Assembly (NCBI GenBank): GCA_037954235.1
Contig: JBBMOA010000004.1
Span: 14,574,601 to 14,638,600 of the forward strand
DNA from: Aulostomus chinensis
Lineage: Eukaryota; Chordata; Actinopteri; Syngnathiformes; Aulostomidae
Direction of reading: 5' to 3'
DNA: 64,000 nucleotides
Below are positions 47,220-58,846 of the stretch, piece by piece (positions within the stretch are counted from its first letter, which is position 1; every line of letters starts with the position of its first letter). The position numbers and the translations under genes were made by a program. The notes below the pieces were generated by a model. That model did no database searches. It saw only the letters and a program-made list of their open reading frames with translations, and was not told the DNA's origin.

Positions 47220-47744
47220 ACATGTTTTCAGAGAGATGGTGCCATCGGAGCACTGAGGTCAAGGATGGAAGTGGCTCTTTGTGACCTGCGACCATAATAA
47301 AGGAATGTGTGTACGCAACCATAAAACACTGATATATGTGTTTAGGTTTTTTTTTTATGATTAAATTCTCATTTTTTTCCTCTTTGCCAGTCGGTGACCT
47401 TTTTCAAGACCTTTTAACGAGTCCTTATTTCATGTCACTCAAGATGGTGCACCAGAATGTAAATATAGCGCTTGTTTCTTTGATTTTGTTCTTGATCACA
47501 TCAAGAATTCCCACCTGTGGGTTTTTTTTTCCGCTTCTGCTTTGATTTGATTAATCTTTGATTAATTTGTCATTATCCCTGTGAATGAAAAGAAAGAGAT
47601 GGGCCGACGTGCTACATAACCCTCATACATGAATCACGCATCAGTAACTTTCTGCTTTATCCATTGTGAAGACTTCTGTGAGCTTGAATTGGTACCACGG
47701 GGAACCGGACCAGAATAAATGGAAAAAAGAACTTTCACTTTGAT

Positions 47745-48120
47745 TTGGAGGGCAGCACGGTGGTGCAGTGGTCAGCACTGTGGCCTTACAGCAAGAAGGT
47801 TCCGGGTTCGAGCCCCAGCTCCAGCACGGGGTCTTCCTGTGTGAGTCTGCATGTTCTCCCTGTTCCTGTGTGGGTTCTCTCTGGTACTCCAGCTTCCTCC
47901 CACAGTCCAAAGACATCAAGAGGGGACGAGGCTGATTGATACTCTAAATTGACAGTAGGTGTGACTGTGAGTGTGAATGGTTGTCTGTCTCTATGTGTTG
48001 GCCCTGTGATGGACTGGTGACCTGTCCAGGGTGAACCCCGCCTCTCGCCTGAAGGCTGCTGTGATAGGCTCCAGCCCCCGTGACCCTTAACAAGATAAGC
48101 GGTAGAAAATGGATGGGTGG
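47745..48120 (+). mobile_element. V-SINE type SINE, copy 3
   Basis: It opens GGCAGCACGGTGGTGCAGTG, with B box GGTTCGAGCCCC, core CACAGTCCAAAGACATC and 3' end GATAAGCGGTAGAAAATGGA. The direct repeat ACTTTGAT flanks it at 47737-47744 and 48121-48128, with partial similarity beyond. This is the most complete copy in the window. It ends only about 130 bp before the hAT-type element at 48251. Confidence 0.85.
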
Positions 48121-48250
48121 ACTTTGATCCGAACCATAGTTGTGAAAGTGTGAGAGTGAGAGACAGCGATGGTTAAAAAGACATGTAATAAAGGGAGGAA
48201 AGGGCGAGAGAAACTAATGAGACAGAACCTATGGAGACAAGAAGTGTATA

Positions 48251-48872
48251 CAGGCACGTGCACACACAGGGCCCTAGGGGTGCTTGAGCCCCTGCCCTTT
48301 TTGCCTCGTATTAAAAAGTGCCCTGTGTGTGTGTGTGTGTGTTTTAATAACATTAATAAATTCCTGTTGGGGATGTAAAATTAAAAAAATCGGCGATATA
48401 CAAACTCCTTGGTATTCTACCGTACCAGTTTTCTTGTAAAACTTGGGTGTTTGTGTGTGGTGAGCCGCTTCTCTGTTAGTTGTGGCTCTGTGTGGTCACA
48501 GAGAGAGCGAGCGGGCGCGTGAGCGAGAGGGCGAGAAGCCGCTGCCCCGTGTAGAACTAAAGAGACGTGACAGTGGAGCAACTTGAACCTGTGAGTTCTG
48601 GTCTAACTAGTCGCAGCTAAAGGCAGCAGACCTCTTAAGGCATGGCTAAAACCAAAAACTAGCACCAAAATTCAAGAAAGAACACAGACCGCAGACAGTG
48701 TTACACCTGAGACAGAGGCAGCCATAGCTAAGTAGTTAGCTTTCTATTAGTGCTTTATTTTTTAATTTGACATTAATTTCCATATCGGGAAAGGACCAAA
48801 AAGAATTTGCGCACATGCTGCCCTTTTCTGACTTTGAGCCCCTACCCCTCTATGGTCATGTGCACGTCCCTG
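48251..48872. mobile_element. Non-autonomous hAT-type DNA transposon, complete
   Basis: The left end reads CAGGCACGTGCACACACAGG; the right end on the other strand reads CAGGGACGTGCACATGACCA. That gives terminal inverted repeats matching at 13 of the first 14 bases, with further similarity in the next 45 (a TGAGCCCCTGCCCTTTT-like block at both ends). The flanks are AGTGTATA (48243-48250) and AGTGTGTA (48873-48880), an 8-bp target duplication with one mismatch, as expected for hAT elements. Inside is a GC-rich leader and, at about 48643, ATGGCTAAAACCAAAAACTAG, which looks like the first codons of a transposase frame closed by a stop. There is no transposase, so movement would need an enzyme from elsewhere. 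Confidence 0.8.
48322..48341. repeat. (GT)n microsatellite inside the hAT-type element
   Basis: Ten perfect units near the left end of the element. Confidence 0.9.
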
Positions 48873-48880
48873 AGTGTGTA

Positions 48881-50290
48881 TACTGTATGTTCTTCTGGTT
48901 TCTGTTTGAGTTTTGACCAATCACGTTTTGGCCAGCCTCGGTTGCCATTGGCTACATCGTCATACATTGCTGCTGAGTTCCAAGATTGATCAAGATTGGT
49001 TAGAGCCTTAAGCCTGCATTACTTCTGATGACCAACAGAGGGCGGCTTTAAAGGAGACTGTGACACTGACTGTGGTTCCTAAGTCGTTTGCTACACCTGT
49101 AAACATTTCCTTAATCTACCCAAAGCCTGACTCTCTAGTTCTGAGTGCTCTTCAGTACTTCCGTGAAGTACATTCCTATTTGGACAAAAAAGAAAATTAG
49201 GGTATGACTACCTCCACGACCTTATGAGGTCCTGCACCTCATCTTGCACCTCTTATCCAAATACTGTCGCCTCCATTTGCACTAAATCGAGTCGCTGATG
49301 CACATAAAACTTGAGGCTTCAGATATTTAACTCCCCTGTGGCTGTGAGAGACAGTCAAAGAGGCAGAGTGAAGAAAATGAGAAATGATGATGGAGACATC
49401 TGCCGTGTTCCCTTGATGATCTGAGTCAACTTTATTGGCTGGATATGTGACTATGTAAGAAAGGATTACTGTCACTGAGGCTCTAAGGTGTGTATATCCT
49501 ACCAATATTGGATATGAAAACCTTCCCACCTGTAAAAGCTGGCAAAGACACTGAAACATCCTTTTACTTTACTTTCACCATCTGAAAACTTCAACAAGAC
49601 TGTATGTTGGCATCCGTGCGGCCTCACCTCTGCCGGGAGATCTTCACTCGATCGATCCATCGCTATCATCAGGTTCACCACCAAAGTTTTTAGAGAACTG
49701 CTCCACAGCTGATGAAATCGGTGTGATGAGCTCCACGCGCCCTTGAATGAGAGTATAAGACAGTCAAAGCTCGATTGAGCCCCCTTTTTCTGACTGTAGA
49801 AAAAAAACCTTACTCCTGACAGACAGAGGGGAGGGCTGCTTAGCTCTCTATACTGATTTTGTTTTCTTTTTGGCAAAATAATTTCACCACGTAAAAGAAC
49901 CGTTGTATTTTCCTCAGGAATGTTAAACTGGTGTTTGTGTATGGATGTGTGTGTGTGTGTGTGTGTGTGTGCGTGCGTGCGTGCGTGTGCGCAGAGCATT
50001 TAAATGTAGCAGTTGACTAGCAATGGCATTGATTTTTCTCCTGTGTCTGAAAGGCTCCATTTTGACGTACTCCATCTTTACTGGGTCTGGGAGCATGAAG
50101 TGACTCGTTTCACTGCTGCAATTAATACATCTGGTCTGGAACCATTTGGAAAGCACCGAAGAGCTGCACAACTGCTTTATTATATCCACGTTATAAGTCA
50201 GCACAAATGCTGAATGGAACTTGTGCTGATCTCTGTTCCTAACAGTCTATAGCCTACCGCCAACTTCCAGTTTGCTAAAGTTAGCTTTTT
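48881..50290. other. Non-genic stretch
   Basis: Unique sequence with a (GT)n/(GCGT)n tract at 49946-49990. Open frames here do not match known families. Confidence 0.55.
49946..49990. repeat. (GT)n with (GCGT)n end
   Basis: About 13 GT units followed by five GCGT/GTGC units. Confidence 0.95.
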
Positions 50291-50303
50291 CCACTCAAAA
50301 CCA

Positions 50304-50679
50304 TCCATCCATCCATCGTCATCTTATTCCTACACATTAAGGGTCGCGGGGGGGCTGGAGCCTATCCCAGCGTCAACGGGCGAGAGGCGGGGTTCACCCT
50401 GGACAGGTCGCCAGTCCATCGCAGGGCCAACATAGAGAGACTAACAACCATTCACACTCACAGTCACACCTACAGTCAATTTAGAGTATCAATCAGCCTC
50501 GTCCCCAATTGCATGTCTTTGGACTGTGGGAGGAAGCTGGAGTACCAGAGAGAACCCACGCAGGAACAGGGAGAACATGGAGACTCACACAGAATGATCC
50601 CGTGCCCGAGCCGGGACTCGAACCCGGAACCTTCTTGCTGTGAGGCCATAGTGCTGACCACTGCACCATCGTGCAGCCC
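50304..50679 (-). mobile_element. V-SINE type SINE, copy 4
   Basis: On the minus strand it opens GGGGCTGCACGATGGTGCAG, with B box GGTTCGAGTCCC, core CACAGTCCAAAGACATGC and a CCATCC-rich 3' tail at 50301-50316 on the plus strand. A perfect direct repeat CCACTCAAAACC(A) flanks it at 50291-50303 and 50680-50692. The intact target duplication suggests a fairly recent insertion. Confidence 0.87.
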
Positions 50680-51141
50680 CCACTCAAAACCAGTCCACAC
50701 AAACACATTTGATTTGCATTTTCCCTTTATCCAATATTTAAGAAGTCTGCTTAACCATTACCTGCCCACACATTTTACGACTGTTTTTTTTTTTAGTTTA
50801 AAGAAGCAGCCCTGATAAATTGTGCGACAGGACCAGGCGCAACACAAAGCTCTATTCGGAAATTTGCTCCTTTCATCCTCTCAGCTTTTGCAGAGTGAAT
50901 TGCTTCATTTTTTTCTTCTTTGCTCAGGGCTGCACTTTGGTACCACGAGCAGAAGCAAAATAAGAAATTATTTTCTCATATGTTCATCTCAGCTTGTGGT
51001 TTTAAGAGCTCTTAAAAAGTTTAATCTTTGACGGCGACGCAGTCGTCGCTGTCACGGAACAGGCTCTGGCGTTTGAGCGTGGTTTTTTTTTTTCTTTTAA
51101 TTTATTGCAGAGATGACTGTTGGGTTTTTGGCTCGCCAAAA

Positions 51142-51196
51142 ACACAACAACAGCAGCAGCAACAACAACAACAACAACAACAACAAAAACAACAAC
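51142..51196 (+). repeat. (CAG)/(CAA)n trinucleotide tract
   Basis: Three CAG units inside about 15 CAA/ACA units. One plus-strand frame reads it as poly-Gln, but that frame has no other coding support. Confidence 0.9.
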
Positions 51197-51345
51197 ATTT
51201 GAAATGCAAATCAATGTTTCAAATGAAGCGGGCCCTTTCATATTTAGCACACGCATTATCTAATCGCCATTTGATTTGGCATGCAGGAGCATATCTAAGT
51301 GAAATCAAATAATCTTTTGAAAGTCTCCCTCTACTCCAAACATTA
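51197..51345. promoter_or_regulatory. Possible conserved noncoding block with octamer
   Basis: It contains the octamer ATGCAAAT (POU-type site) at about 51204-51211, then TCTAATCGCC and CATTTGATTTGGCATGCAGG. Repeat-free and flanked by simple repeats on both sides. Confidence 0.25.
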
Positions 51346-51360
51346 GCCATTGGATTCCGA

Positions 51361-51378
51361 GGGGGGGGGGGGGGGGGG
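51361..51378. repeat. poly-G run (18)
   Basis: Uninterrupted guanine homopolymer. Confidence 0.95.
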
Positions 51379-51379
51379 C

Positions 51380-51720
51380 TGAGTGGACTACTAATGTGCT
51401 GGCAATTGAGATCTTAAGTGTCCTTTCACACTCTAATCAAATTGATAAGGTAGTCCTACTGCAAGGGCACGCTGGCTGTCCTCTGCTTTGAAAAATCTTT
51501 TAGCCTTCTTTGCACTCCGTAACTATTTCTCTCCATCACTGCAATTGAATTTCAGCTGTTTAATTGATTTTAATGATAGTAGCCTTCGATGAAGCAGCGG
51601 AAGCAGATGGATGATGAACCCCAACAGCATAATAATGCAACCGGAGGCAAGCGACATCAGCAATTCTGTATACAATCAAATGGTGACATCAAATTTAGAT
51701 ATTAAGCAAACGATTAATGC
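51380..51720. promoter_or_regulatory. Possible conserved noncoding block
   Basis: Dense A/T-rich transcription-factor-like words (CTAATCAAATTG, GTTTAATTGATTTTAATG, GATTAATGC) with no simple repeats. It also carries the 16-mer shared with 15925-15940. Confidence 0.3.
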
Positions 51721-54029
51721 AGGTCTATATTTAAATGTCTCCGTATATACGTGAAATACAAAATATAGGGTATTAGTCAAGTTTGTGCATGCAAATACTA
51801 ACACTTGGAGGTTCTCTGAGTTAAAATTCATGCACTGAAAATGTTAAGTAAATATAGTTAAGACGTACTTTAATTAAAACTCAGGGAAGTGTTCACTGTG
51901 ATTGTGACGTGTATTATTTTCATCATTAATCAACTGATTGCTCACTACGGCATTCTGAAAATAACGACGAATACCATCACAATTAGCTCGATCCTAAAAA
52001 GCACTTTTTCAGCCAAAAGCAATCAAAATTTTAATCCTAAATGTGTGTGTGTGTATATGCGTGTGTATGCATGCTTATTAAGGAAAAATTGCAGTTTTTT
52101 TTTTTTGGATCCATTTTCTAAATTTTCATCCAAGCGGCAGGAAAAGTGAAATGTTTTTCCTTACAATTGTTGCCGATTAATTTTGCAGTAATTTCCAATT
52201 ATAGCCATAGTAGTCTAGACATTTGAAATAAGTATAAACACAGACTGTTAGGTAACCTAAGTGGTTTTGAGCATTAACCCTTCAAAACCACCTTTTAGAC
52301 TTTGTACAGTGAATGTTTTGGATGTAGCACATCGCTGCAGTCCTGCATCACTATTTGAAATGATGTGCTTATTTGCATACACATTATTCATATTAATGAT
52401 ACTGTTGGACCATCACATGCGTGCATGTATACTAATATATTTTACCTATGCAGCCCTTGAATAAAGCGCATTAAGATTGTGTATTTAGGGGAGTATATTA
52501 TCCTCACCGTCCCCCCTCCCTGGAGATGACACTTTCTTTGCCCATTCCATCGACTCCTCTGTCACACCTCCTCTGCCTTTATACTCTCCCCTGTGTTTCT
52601 CTAAGGTCTACCAAGTCTCTGATCATTTGTCTCCCTGTTGCTGGGAGATAAAGCCACCTTTCACTGTTTGAAATCAAAGACTGAGTTTACATAATGAAAG
52701 TAGAGAGGTAGAATTAAGTAGGAAAGGAATGGAGTGTGGATTTTGTTGAATGGAAAGCTGACACTGTCCCTGAACTCTATTTTTAAAGACTCTTTTATGC
52801 ACCGTACCAACCATGACCAAGTAAATCTTGCAGCCAGTTAGGATTTTATACGTATTCATTGCGAGCAGAATTGAGAATTAACACTATCATAGATTCACAC
52901 CATCATTGTAGGCTACAAAAAAAAAAATAAAAAATTATAATCGATATTTGACATCACACCACAGCAGAGATGTTAACACTGTTGGAGAACTTTGAATTTT
53001 AAACATCAGCTTGCATAAGAGTATTGGGTAACAACTTAGCACGAATTCTGACAATAACAGTTATTGAACAATGTTCTGTTCTTGTGATTATTTTTCCAAT
53101 TCATGAGATCTGACAAATTCAAATTCCAACTGTTAATAAATAACAGCGCGGTGTCATTTGGATCAGCGGCCACTGCAGCGCTGGATGTTTTCCGTCTCCG
53201 GAGTTCATAATTGACTCTCACAGCAGTATCTAAACAGAGTCCATTGCTTCTGAGCACAGTTTGTTTTGTTTTCTGTCTGTCAGGCAATAGAAATTCGAGT
53301 TGAGCCATGAGGAGAAAGAAAGGATGAATAACTGAATACAGATTTATGGGTCAAGGTTTCATAATATGCTGATGATACTGTAATACCTCTGTCAGCTGGG
53401 CTTTATATTGAGACTGGTATCTGTATGGAAAAGGCTTTTTAATACTTTTGTACAAATCAGCAAATGTGGAAAAGGCTTTACATTGTAAATACTTTACAAA
53501 GTCATGATGGCATAGATTTCCTTCATCCTGATCAGTTTGTTTGAGACTCTTGAATTGAGGCCACATGGCCTGGATCCAGTAGCACCTTTAGCGTAGACTT
53601 GATGCTCCTCTTTCTTCCCCACAACGTGCCTGAATACAGTACCAGTTGTTTGACAAAGTTGGGTCCTACACATTTTGTCAAATAAAAGCCAGTCTCTTTT
53701 GCTTTCATTTGCATTTAAACATTGCAATGACAATCCCACAGAAGGAAAAAGTGAAACTGAAGTGAAAGTGAAATACAGGTTGTCAAACTTGTGGAACAAA
53801 ACTCAGCAGGGTCTCTAGCTTCATGAGAAACTGCGCTTTCCAGGCCTGGAGAAATGTTTGGAAACTTTATAAAGCCTGACCATTTTGGGAAAAAGTCTTG
53901 AATATTTGTTTTATTAATGTTTAATAGAGCAGCAGTTCCACACCTCAACTTGGAGAGCTCCAAAATGGACTTTTTTCCAGCACAAAAGACTATGATGTCA
54001 TTTGATCTGTATCAATTCTGAATTGGAAT

Positions 54030-54160
54030 CAGTTGTTCCTCAGTCTAATTTCTCCCATTCGACCAAATTTCATCAAAATCCATCTGAAGTGTTTAAGGTA
54101 TCCTGCTAAAAGACAGAACAATTTGTGCTCAGCGGAGGTAACAACCTGTCCATCCTGTTA
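54030..54160 (+). repeat. Dispersed repeat with CATCAAAATCCA core, copy A
   Basis: Reads gttcctcag, cgaccaaatttcatcaaaat, ctgctaaaagacagaacaa and cagcggaggtaa. The same order of words recurs at 60895-61010. This is a common teleost repeat of unclear class. Confidence 0.5.
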
Positions 54161-55124
54161 CCTCTCACTAGGCTTACTTTTATACCTGTGGTTGTGCATT
54201 TTCTTGGTAAAAAAAAAAAAATCTCAGGCAGTAACTTGCCGTTCAGCAAAATGGTTTATTTTCCAGCCATTGGCACTGAAGCAAGAGTGATATCTGAAGT
54301 AATACCCGCTATAGCATGTGGCAGTTTTCCCCTCATCCAACACAAAAGTGACTCCACAGCTGAATGTCAGACGCTCTGCGGGACCTGGAGTGGCACCGAA
54401 AAAGAGTGAGAGAGTGAATGATGCTTGATAGCTTGAAAACAAGCAACATGCCTCATCCAAATGAGCATGAACAGATAAACAGAACATATTTTTCATCGAC
54501 TGTATTCCAACATCAAGACAGGCTGATGTGAAAGGGTTGCAATAGCTGCACTGTAATTCTCTCTCTCCACATTTCCACCTCCAATTCCCTTTATCCCCAA
54601 TTCTCACACTCCCTCGCTTATCTCCTTTTCTTCCTCAGTCTCCACTCTCATCCATTTTTCTCTTTCCCACTCTCTCCTGATCATTCTTACACTTTTTATT
54701 TGCTATTCCCTCAATGACAGTAGTTTAATGAGCTTTTCCAGCACTTTCTTCAATTTGTCAGTCAGCCCCTTGTTGTATTCCCATCTCCATACCCCGTCTC
54801 AACAGGCCTCTCTGTTAGCAACTCTGCCCGCTAACATTAGCGCCAAAGAATCTTTTGCTTCACCCGTGTGGATTTTGTTCAAATGATCCGGCATATTTGT
54901 TGCCATTTCTGCTTGGGTTGCTGCTCACTGTGCGAATAAGTATGTACATGCGTGTGCATCGTCACACTTCATTGCTCTTGGTGGACCCTCCTGAAGCAGT
55001 TCATGATACCACAGGGATGAAGTATGAGAGGCAAGCGTGGCAGAAGAGGAAAAAGTGAAAGAGAGGAGGGGTGAACCCTGGTAGTAAAGACAGTCCCTAG
55101 GCCTGCTATCAGCAGAGTTATAGG

Positions 55125-55125
<1 letters not shown>

Positions 55126-55160
<35 letters not shown>
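55126..55160. repeat. (GT)n microsatellite
   Basis: Perfect tract of about 17 units. Confidence 0.95.
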
Positions 55161-55161
<1 letters not shown>

Positions 55162-55248
55162 TGAGACACTTATTGTTGGAGCCCTAGGGGCCACACACTA
55201 CTGCAGCAGGTGTCTCTGAGTGTCGTAATCCTCTGCAGTGGTGCAAAA

Positions 55249-55561
55249 GTGCCATCTCTCTCTCTCTCTCTCCCGCTCTCTCGTTCTGTGTGTGTATGCA
55301 TGTCGCATTTAATATTAGTGCTTGAATGTCTGCTTCAATGAAAGCGTTGGTGTACAAATGCCTGGGCTTCATGTCATTTTCACCCTTGAAAAGTGCAAAT
55401 GACATGAAGCTAACGTGCCATTGCTGGCGCTCTTTCTCTCTCTCGCACTCTCTCTCTCTCTCTCTCTATGCATGTAGCATTCAATATTTGTGCTTGTATG
55501 TCTGCACCATTGAAGGCGTTCGGAGTGCAAATCACTTGGCGTCACGTCATTTTCACCCTTC
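55249..55561 (+). repeat. Tandem duplication of an about 140-bp unit
   Basis: Unit 1 (55249-55387) and unit 2 (55415-55561) share the same order. Each runs gtgccat, a (TC)n tract, a tatgcatgt-gcatt segment, aatatt-gtgcttg-atgtctgc, aatgaaagcg or attgaaggcg, a gtgcaaat/gtacaaat word and gtcattttcaccctt. Length differences lie mainly in the TC tracts. Divergence suggests an old duplication. Confidence 0.75.
55366..55410. repeat. Perfect 14-bp inverted repeat (hairpin)
   Basis: GCTTCATGTCATTT at 55366-55379 and its exact reverse complement at 55397-55410 are separated by 17 bases. The hairpin lies at the junction of the two duplicated units. Confidence 0.85.
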
Positions 55562-56564
55562 AGTTTCACTAACATCAACCGTGTCTCCCAGAGCAAGGAT
55601 TGTTGCTAGCTGCAGTACAATTACTCAGATTTATTACTTTGGTGTAATTGCCATTAATGTTTTCACATGGAGGTGAAACCGCCCACCTGTGTGGCACCGG
55701 GGCCCCGCTCCATCAGGTGAAGTATATGAGAGGGATCCATGCCAGATCTGATTACGGCACCTTCCAACTGTTAACCTTTCAGATTTGATAAGCTTGCTTT
55801 TTACGTTTATCCACTCCTCCCCCACCTATAGATAAGAAGATCTATTATTTACTTGACTCCAGTTTTAACGAGGGAGCCCATTTGGGTTTAACTACCTCTT
55901 ACAGGGGATCAGATGGATGGGGTGGAGTGTCATCGATGGTAATCAGAGCACTCCAGCCGCTTCGTGCAGCTTGGAAAAAAAAAAAAAAAACAAGGTGTTG
56001 GATTTGATGACGGGATGTAATCACCTTCCTCTCTGACTTGAAGAGGCTTTGAGTTTTAGTTCCTCATCAAATGCTAAACAATCTTGAATGTTTTCTTTCC
56101 TGCCCCCTCTTCACTGTAGTGTTCCGTCAGTTCCCATTTCACTGTGTTATGGTCTTTTAGGCAAATGTCTTTTTGATGAAGTGAGCTAAAGGTCAGCAAG
56201 ATTATAACGATATCGGCTCGATGTCTCAAGGTGATGGGAATATGTGCACAGTTTGCCTCTGCCGTTGAATTTGCATAATTTGAAGGCATGAGCCTATGCG
56301 CATACAAAAACAGGAAGGAGGCAGCGGTCTTATTTCCATCAACACGTTTTGTGTCGCATAAGAAAAAGCTGATGGAAACCGAGCATTGGAAAAAAAAAAA
56401 GCATTCATCTGGACATATTTAGTAGGTTTTTTTTCCAAAGGCGAATAAATGCGCGAGATGTGATACAGACCACACTTTTTATTATTCTGCCTTCACACTG
56501 GAGAAATCCATAGGCTGGAGGCATTATGTTTTGTCCGTACGACCTATTTCTCATTATCGCAACA

Positions 56565-56760
56565 TCTCTAGAATAATTACAGGAAAATTCTTCAAATTTG
56601 GTTCAAATATCAACTTGGACCCAGAAGATTTTGGTGGTCCAAGGTGACTGATTCCCATCAATGCGATATTTCTAGAACACATTGAGGTCATGTCTACAAA
56701 TGTAGTGCAAACCTCTACTGGGACTCAAGGATGGTCGGTACGCATCACGAACAATTACAA
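56565..56760 (+). repeat. Dispersed repeat, two monomers
   Basis: Phrases caacatctctagaataatta, ttcttcaaatttggttcaaa, acttggacccagaagatttt and ggtggtccaaggtgactg are followed by a second, weaker round (gcgatatttctagaacacat, gggactcaaggatgg). It is the same family as 16384 and 20244. Confidence 0.5.
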
Positions 56761-58206
56761 GATGCTCAACTGAAAGTAATTCCTCTGGGTTTTTCATTGG
56801 TAGATCACCTTGAGGAGCCCCTTCTTCTTCTGCTCCGTATCTAACATTACTTGTGCCGCCATCTTCTGACCAAAAATATGTACTACGTAGCTTTGTCCAT
56901 TGGTTCTAAACCAGTTGATTCATACACCTGTTACGCATTTCGGTTTTCAAAACAACTCTAAAGTGATACTTATGATTCGCTTCAAAATGAGATGAAAACA
57001 CAACTAGCTGGAGACATGTGGACTGTTTGTTTTCGGGGGCCAGGAGGCTAAGATTTCTGACAAGAAAATCATAGATTCATCTTTCTCTGTCTTCACATAG
57101 CTCATCTGTCTTTCTATAGATTCCTGTGGGAGAAGCTTGCTGCTGAGTGTCAGAACGTAGTCAGACAAAAACGTCTCCCTTCTTTCAACACATGAGTATT
57201 GTATTGGCAATGCAGTGTGATTTTTGACAGTAATGATGTGGGGCCTTCACAAACTGACACACCAGGAGGGAGACAATGAGAACAGGAACAGGAGACAATG
57301 CAACAGAAAAACTGACTGAAAGAGAATTTTTGTCTTACAGCGAAGCAACAATGGCTGCTCTGAATTTGCTCTGTCTTTCATTGTCCTTTCTGCCTTGTTC
57401 TCCCTCTCGGGCTTGTCACTCTCTATGCCTCTCCTCTTTCTCCATCCATCTCTCATTCTTGAGGGTCACAAGTTGATGTCCTTCGGCGCAGCGGGTTCAC
57501 CCTCGCTGAGGAAATGAGGTCAGTTACCTTTTAACCTGTACCTGCAGACAATCACCATCCAAATAAAAAAGACATTCATACAATTAGGGAACAAGGTACT
57601 TAGCCTTCTATTCTTCATCGTCTGCAGGTCTATACACCCATTATCCATATAATGTGTTAGGAAAACATTTAATTTTCTTTCTATCCTGGGAAGAATCTGG
57701 ATGGTGCTGCACTGACATTTTCATTGTATTCAAGGTGCTATGGTTTAATGGGGATTTTAACACAATAGCTTGACTGAGATTAATAGGGTGCCCTGTGTAG
57801 GCAATAGAGTGACTTTACCATAACAATGGCTGCTATCCATCAGCAACACAATCCAATTGCATGTTTGTATGGAATAATCCATTACACGCAACAAAGGTAC
57901 AGCCATGGACCACTCTCATCCCTGAGAGTTTCCCTCGGGATCTAAATACTGTGCTAAGGAAGAAACATGTTGCCGACAAGGACGATTGTGAAGGCCCCGA
58001 TCGCTCATCTCGTCTCAGGCACCAGATTACGACGCTACCTCAACGCTAATGTCCACAGGTTTAATGGATTAGCTTGTCGCAGCACATTATAAGGCTTGTT
58101 GACCCACATGAAATGTACACATATGACCTCTTGTGGTCATACTTTAGTATCGGGATGACAAATATCAACCTTCTGCCAGTGTACCAAAGCTCCCTTTCTT
58201 ACAATT

Positions 58207-58226
58207 TTTTTTTTTTTTTTTTTTTT
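58207..58226. repeat. poly-T run (about 20)
   Basis: Uninterrupted thymine homopolymer. Confidence 0.9.
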
Positions 58227-58342
58227 GCTGAATGCGACGGAACGATTTGGGGGTTTTAAGGGTATGTGGGGTATATAAACTAGACGCAGAAAACTTCACA
58301 AATGCAGTTTGACAGCACTAAAAGTTGCAGCCTCTAAAATTA

Positions 58343-58662
58343 CCATCCGTCCATTGACTCTACTGCTGGTCCTATTGGGGGTCCCAGGGAGTCTGGTATA
58401 CTGGCTCCCATCGGGAGAGAGGCAGGGTTCCCTCCAGGACAGGTCACCTGTCCATCACAGATGGGCACACCTATTTAATTAAGAGTCTAAAATTAACTTG
58501 AACGGTTTTTTGGGGTTCAGGAGGAAGCCGGAGCACCCGGGGAGAACCAACTCAGCTCAGGGGGAAGATGCAGCAAAGGGCTCCACTCGGCTGCTGGATT
58601 CAAACCCAAAACCATCTTGACGTGAAGCTTAAGCGCTAACCGCTGTACCATTGTGCTGTCCC
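58343..58662 (-). mobile_element. V-SINE type SINE, copy 5, diverged
   Basis: The minus strand reads GGGACAGCACAATGGTACAG at the 5' end, then a diverged B box (gtttgaatcc) and a core with CTCCGGCTTCCTCCTG but without the usual cagtccaaagacat. A CCTGTCCTGGAGGGAACCC segment and a short CCATCCG tail follow. Many substitutions and no clear target duplication mark it as the oldest copy here. Confidence 0.75.
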
Positions 58663-58828
58663 TCGAGAAAGACCATTCAAATAAATCTCATGTATCCAAA
58701 TTTAAATAAATCCTCTTGAAAGGATGATTTCTTGCTACATTGTTAATGTATTACGTTAGTGTTACCCATATATACATAATAGATTAGCCAAATGAGTATA
58801 CACTACCTGGAGCTTTACAAAGTAGGAT

Positions 58829-58846
58829 TTTTTTTTTTTTTTTTTT
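58829..58846. repeat. poly-T run (about 18)
   Basis: Uninterrupted thymine homopolymer followed by CCCC. Confidence 0.9.

Larger units (their letters stand above)
41046..47736. other. Non-genic stretch
   Basis: It holds poly-A 41467-41481, poly-T 41863-41881, (AC)n 42130-42154, a G-quadruplex-like run 42369-42397, poly-T near 42951-42969, poly-C 43311-43332, (TA)n 46192-46238, poly-A 46745-46760, poly-G 46886-46900 and (GT)n 47165-47217. 42975-43260 is repeat-free with CTAATTGGG and CAAATTAATCAGG words and may be a conserved element. A short fragment at 43600-43640 (gtagtacttcgagaccgg) resembles a fish transposon end. Confidence 0.5.
50693..54029. other. Non-genic stretch with regulatory-like blocks
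   Basis: It holds a CAG/CAA tract (51142-51196), poly-G (51361-51378) and, between and after them, repeat-free TAAT-rich sequence (51196-51345 and 51380-51720). Poly-A near 52918 and short GT near 52041. No exon is supported. Confidence 0.5.
54161..58342. other. Non-genic stretch
   Basis: It holds (GT)n 55126-55160, the tandem duplication 55249-55561, poly-A near 55976-55990, a GTCC-type dispersed repeat at 56565-56760 and poly-T at 58207-58226. No exon is recognised. Confidence 0.5.

Noticed and set aside
51028..51312. Poly-Gln protein
   Set aside because: The Gln run is the CAG/CAA tract; flanking residues are ordinary noncoding translation and no splice sites fit.
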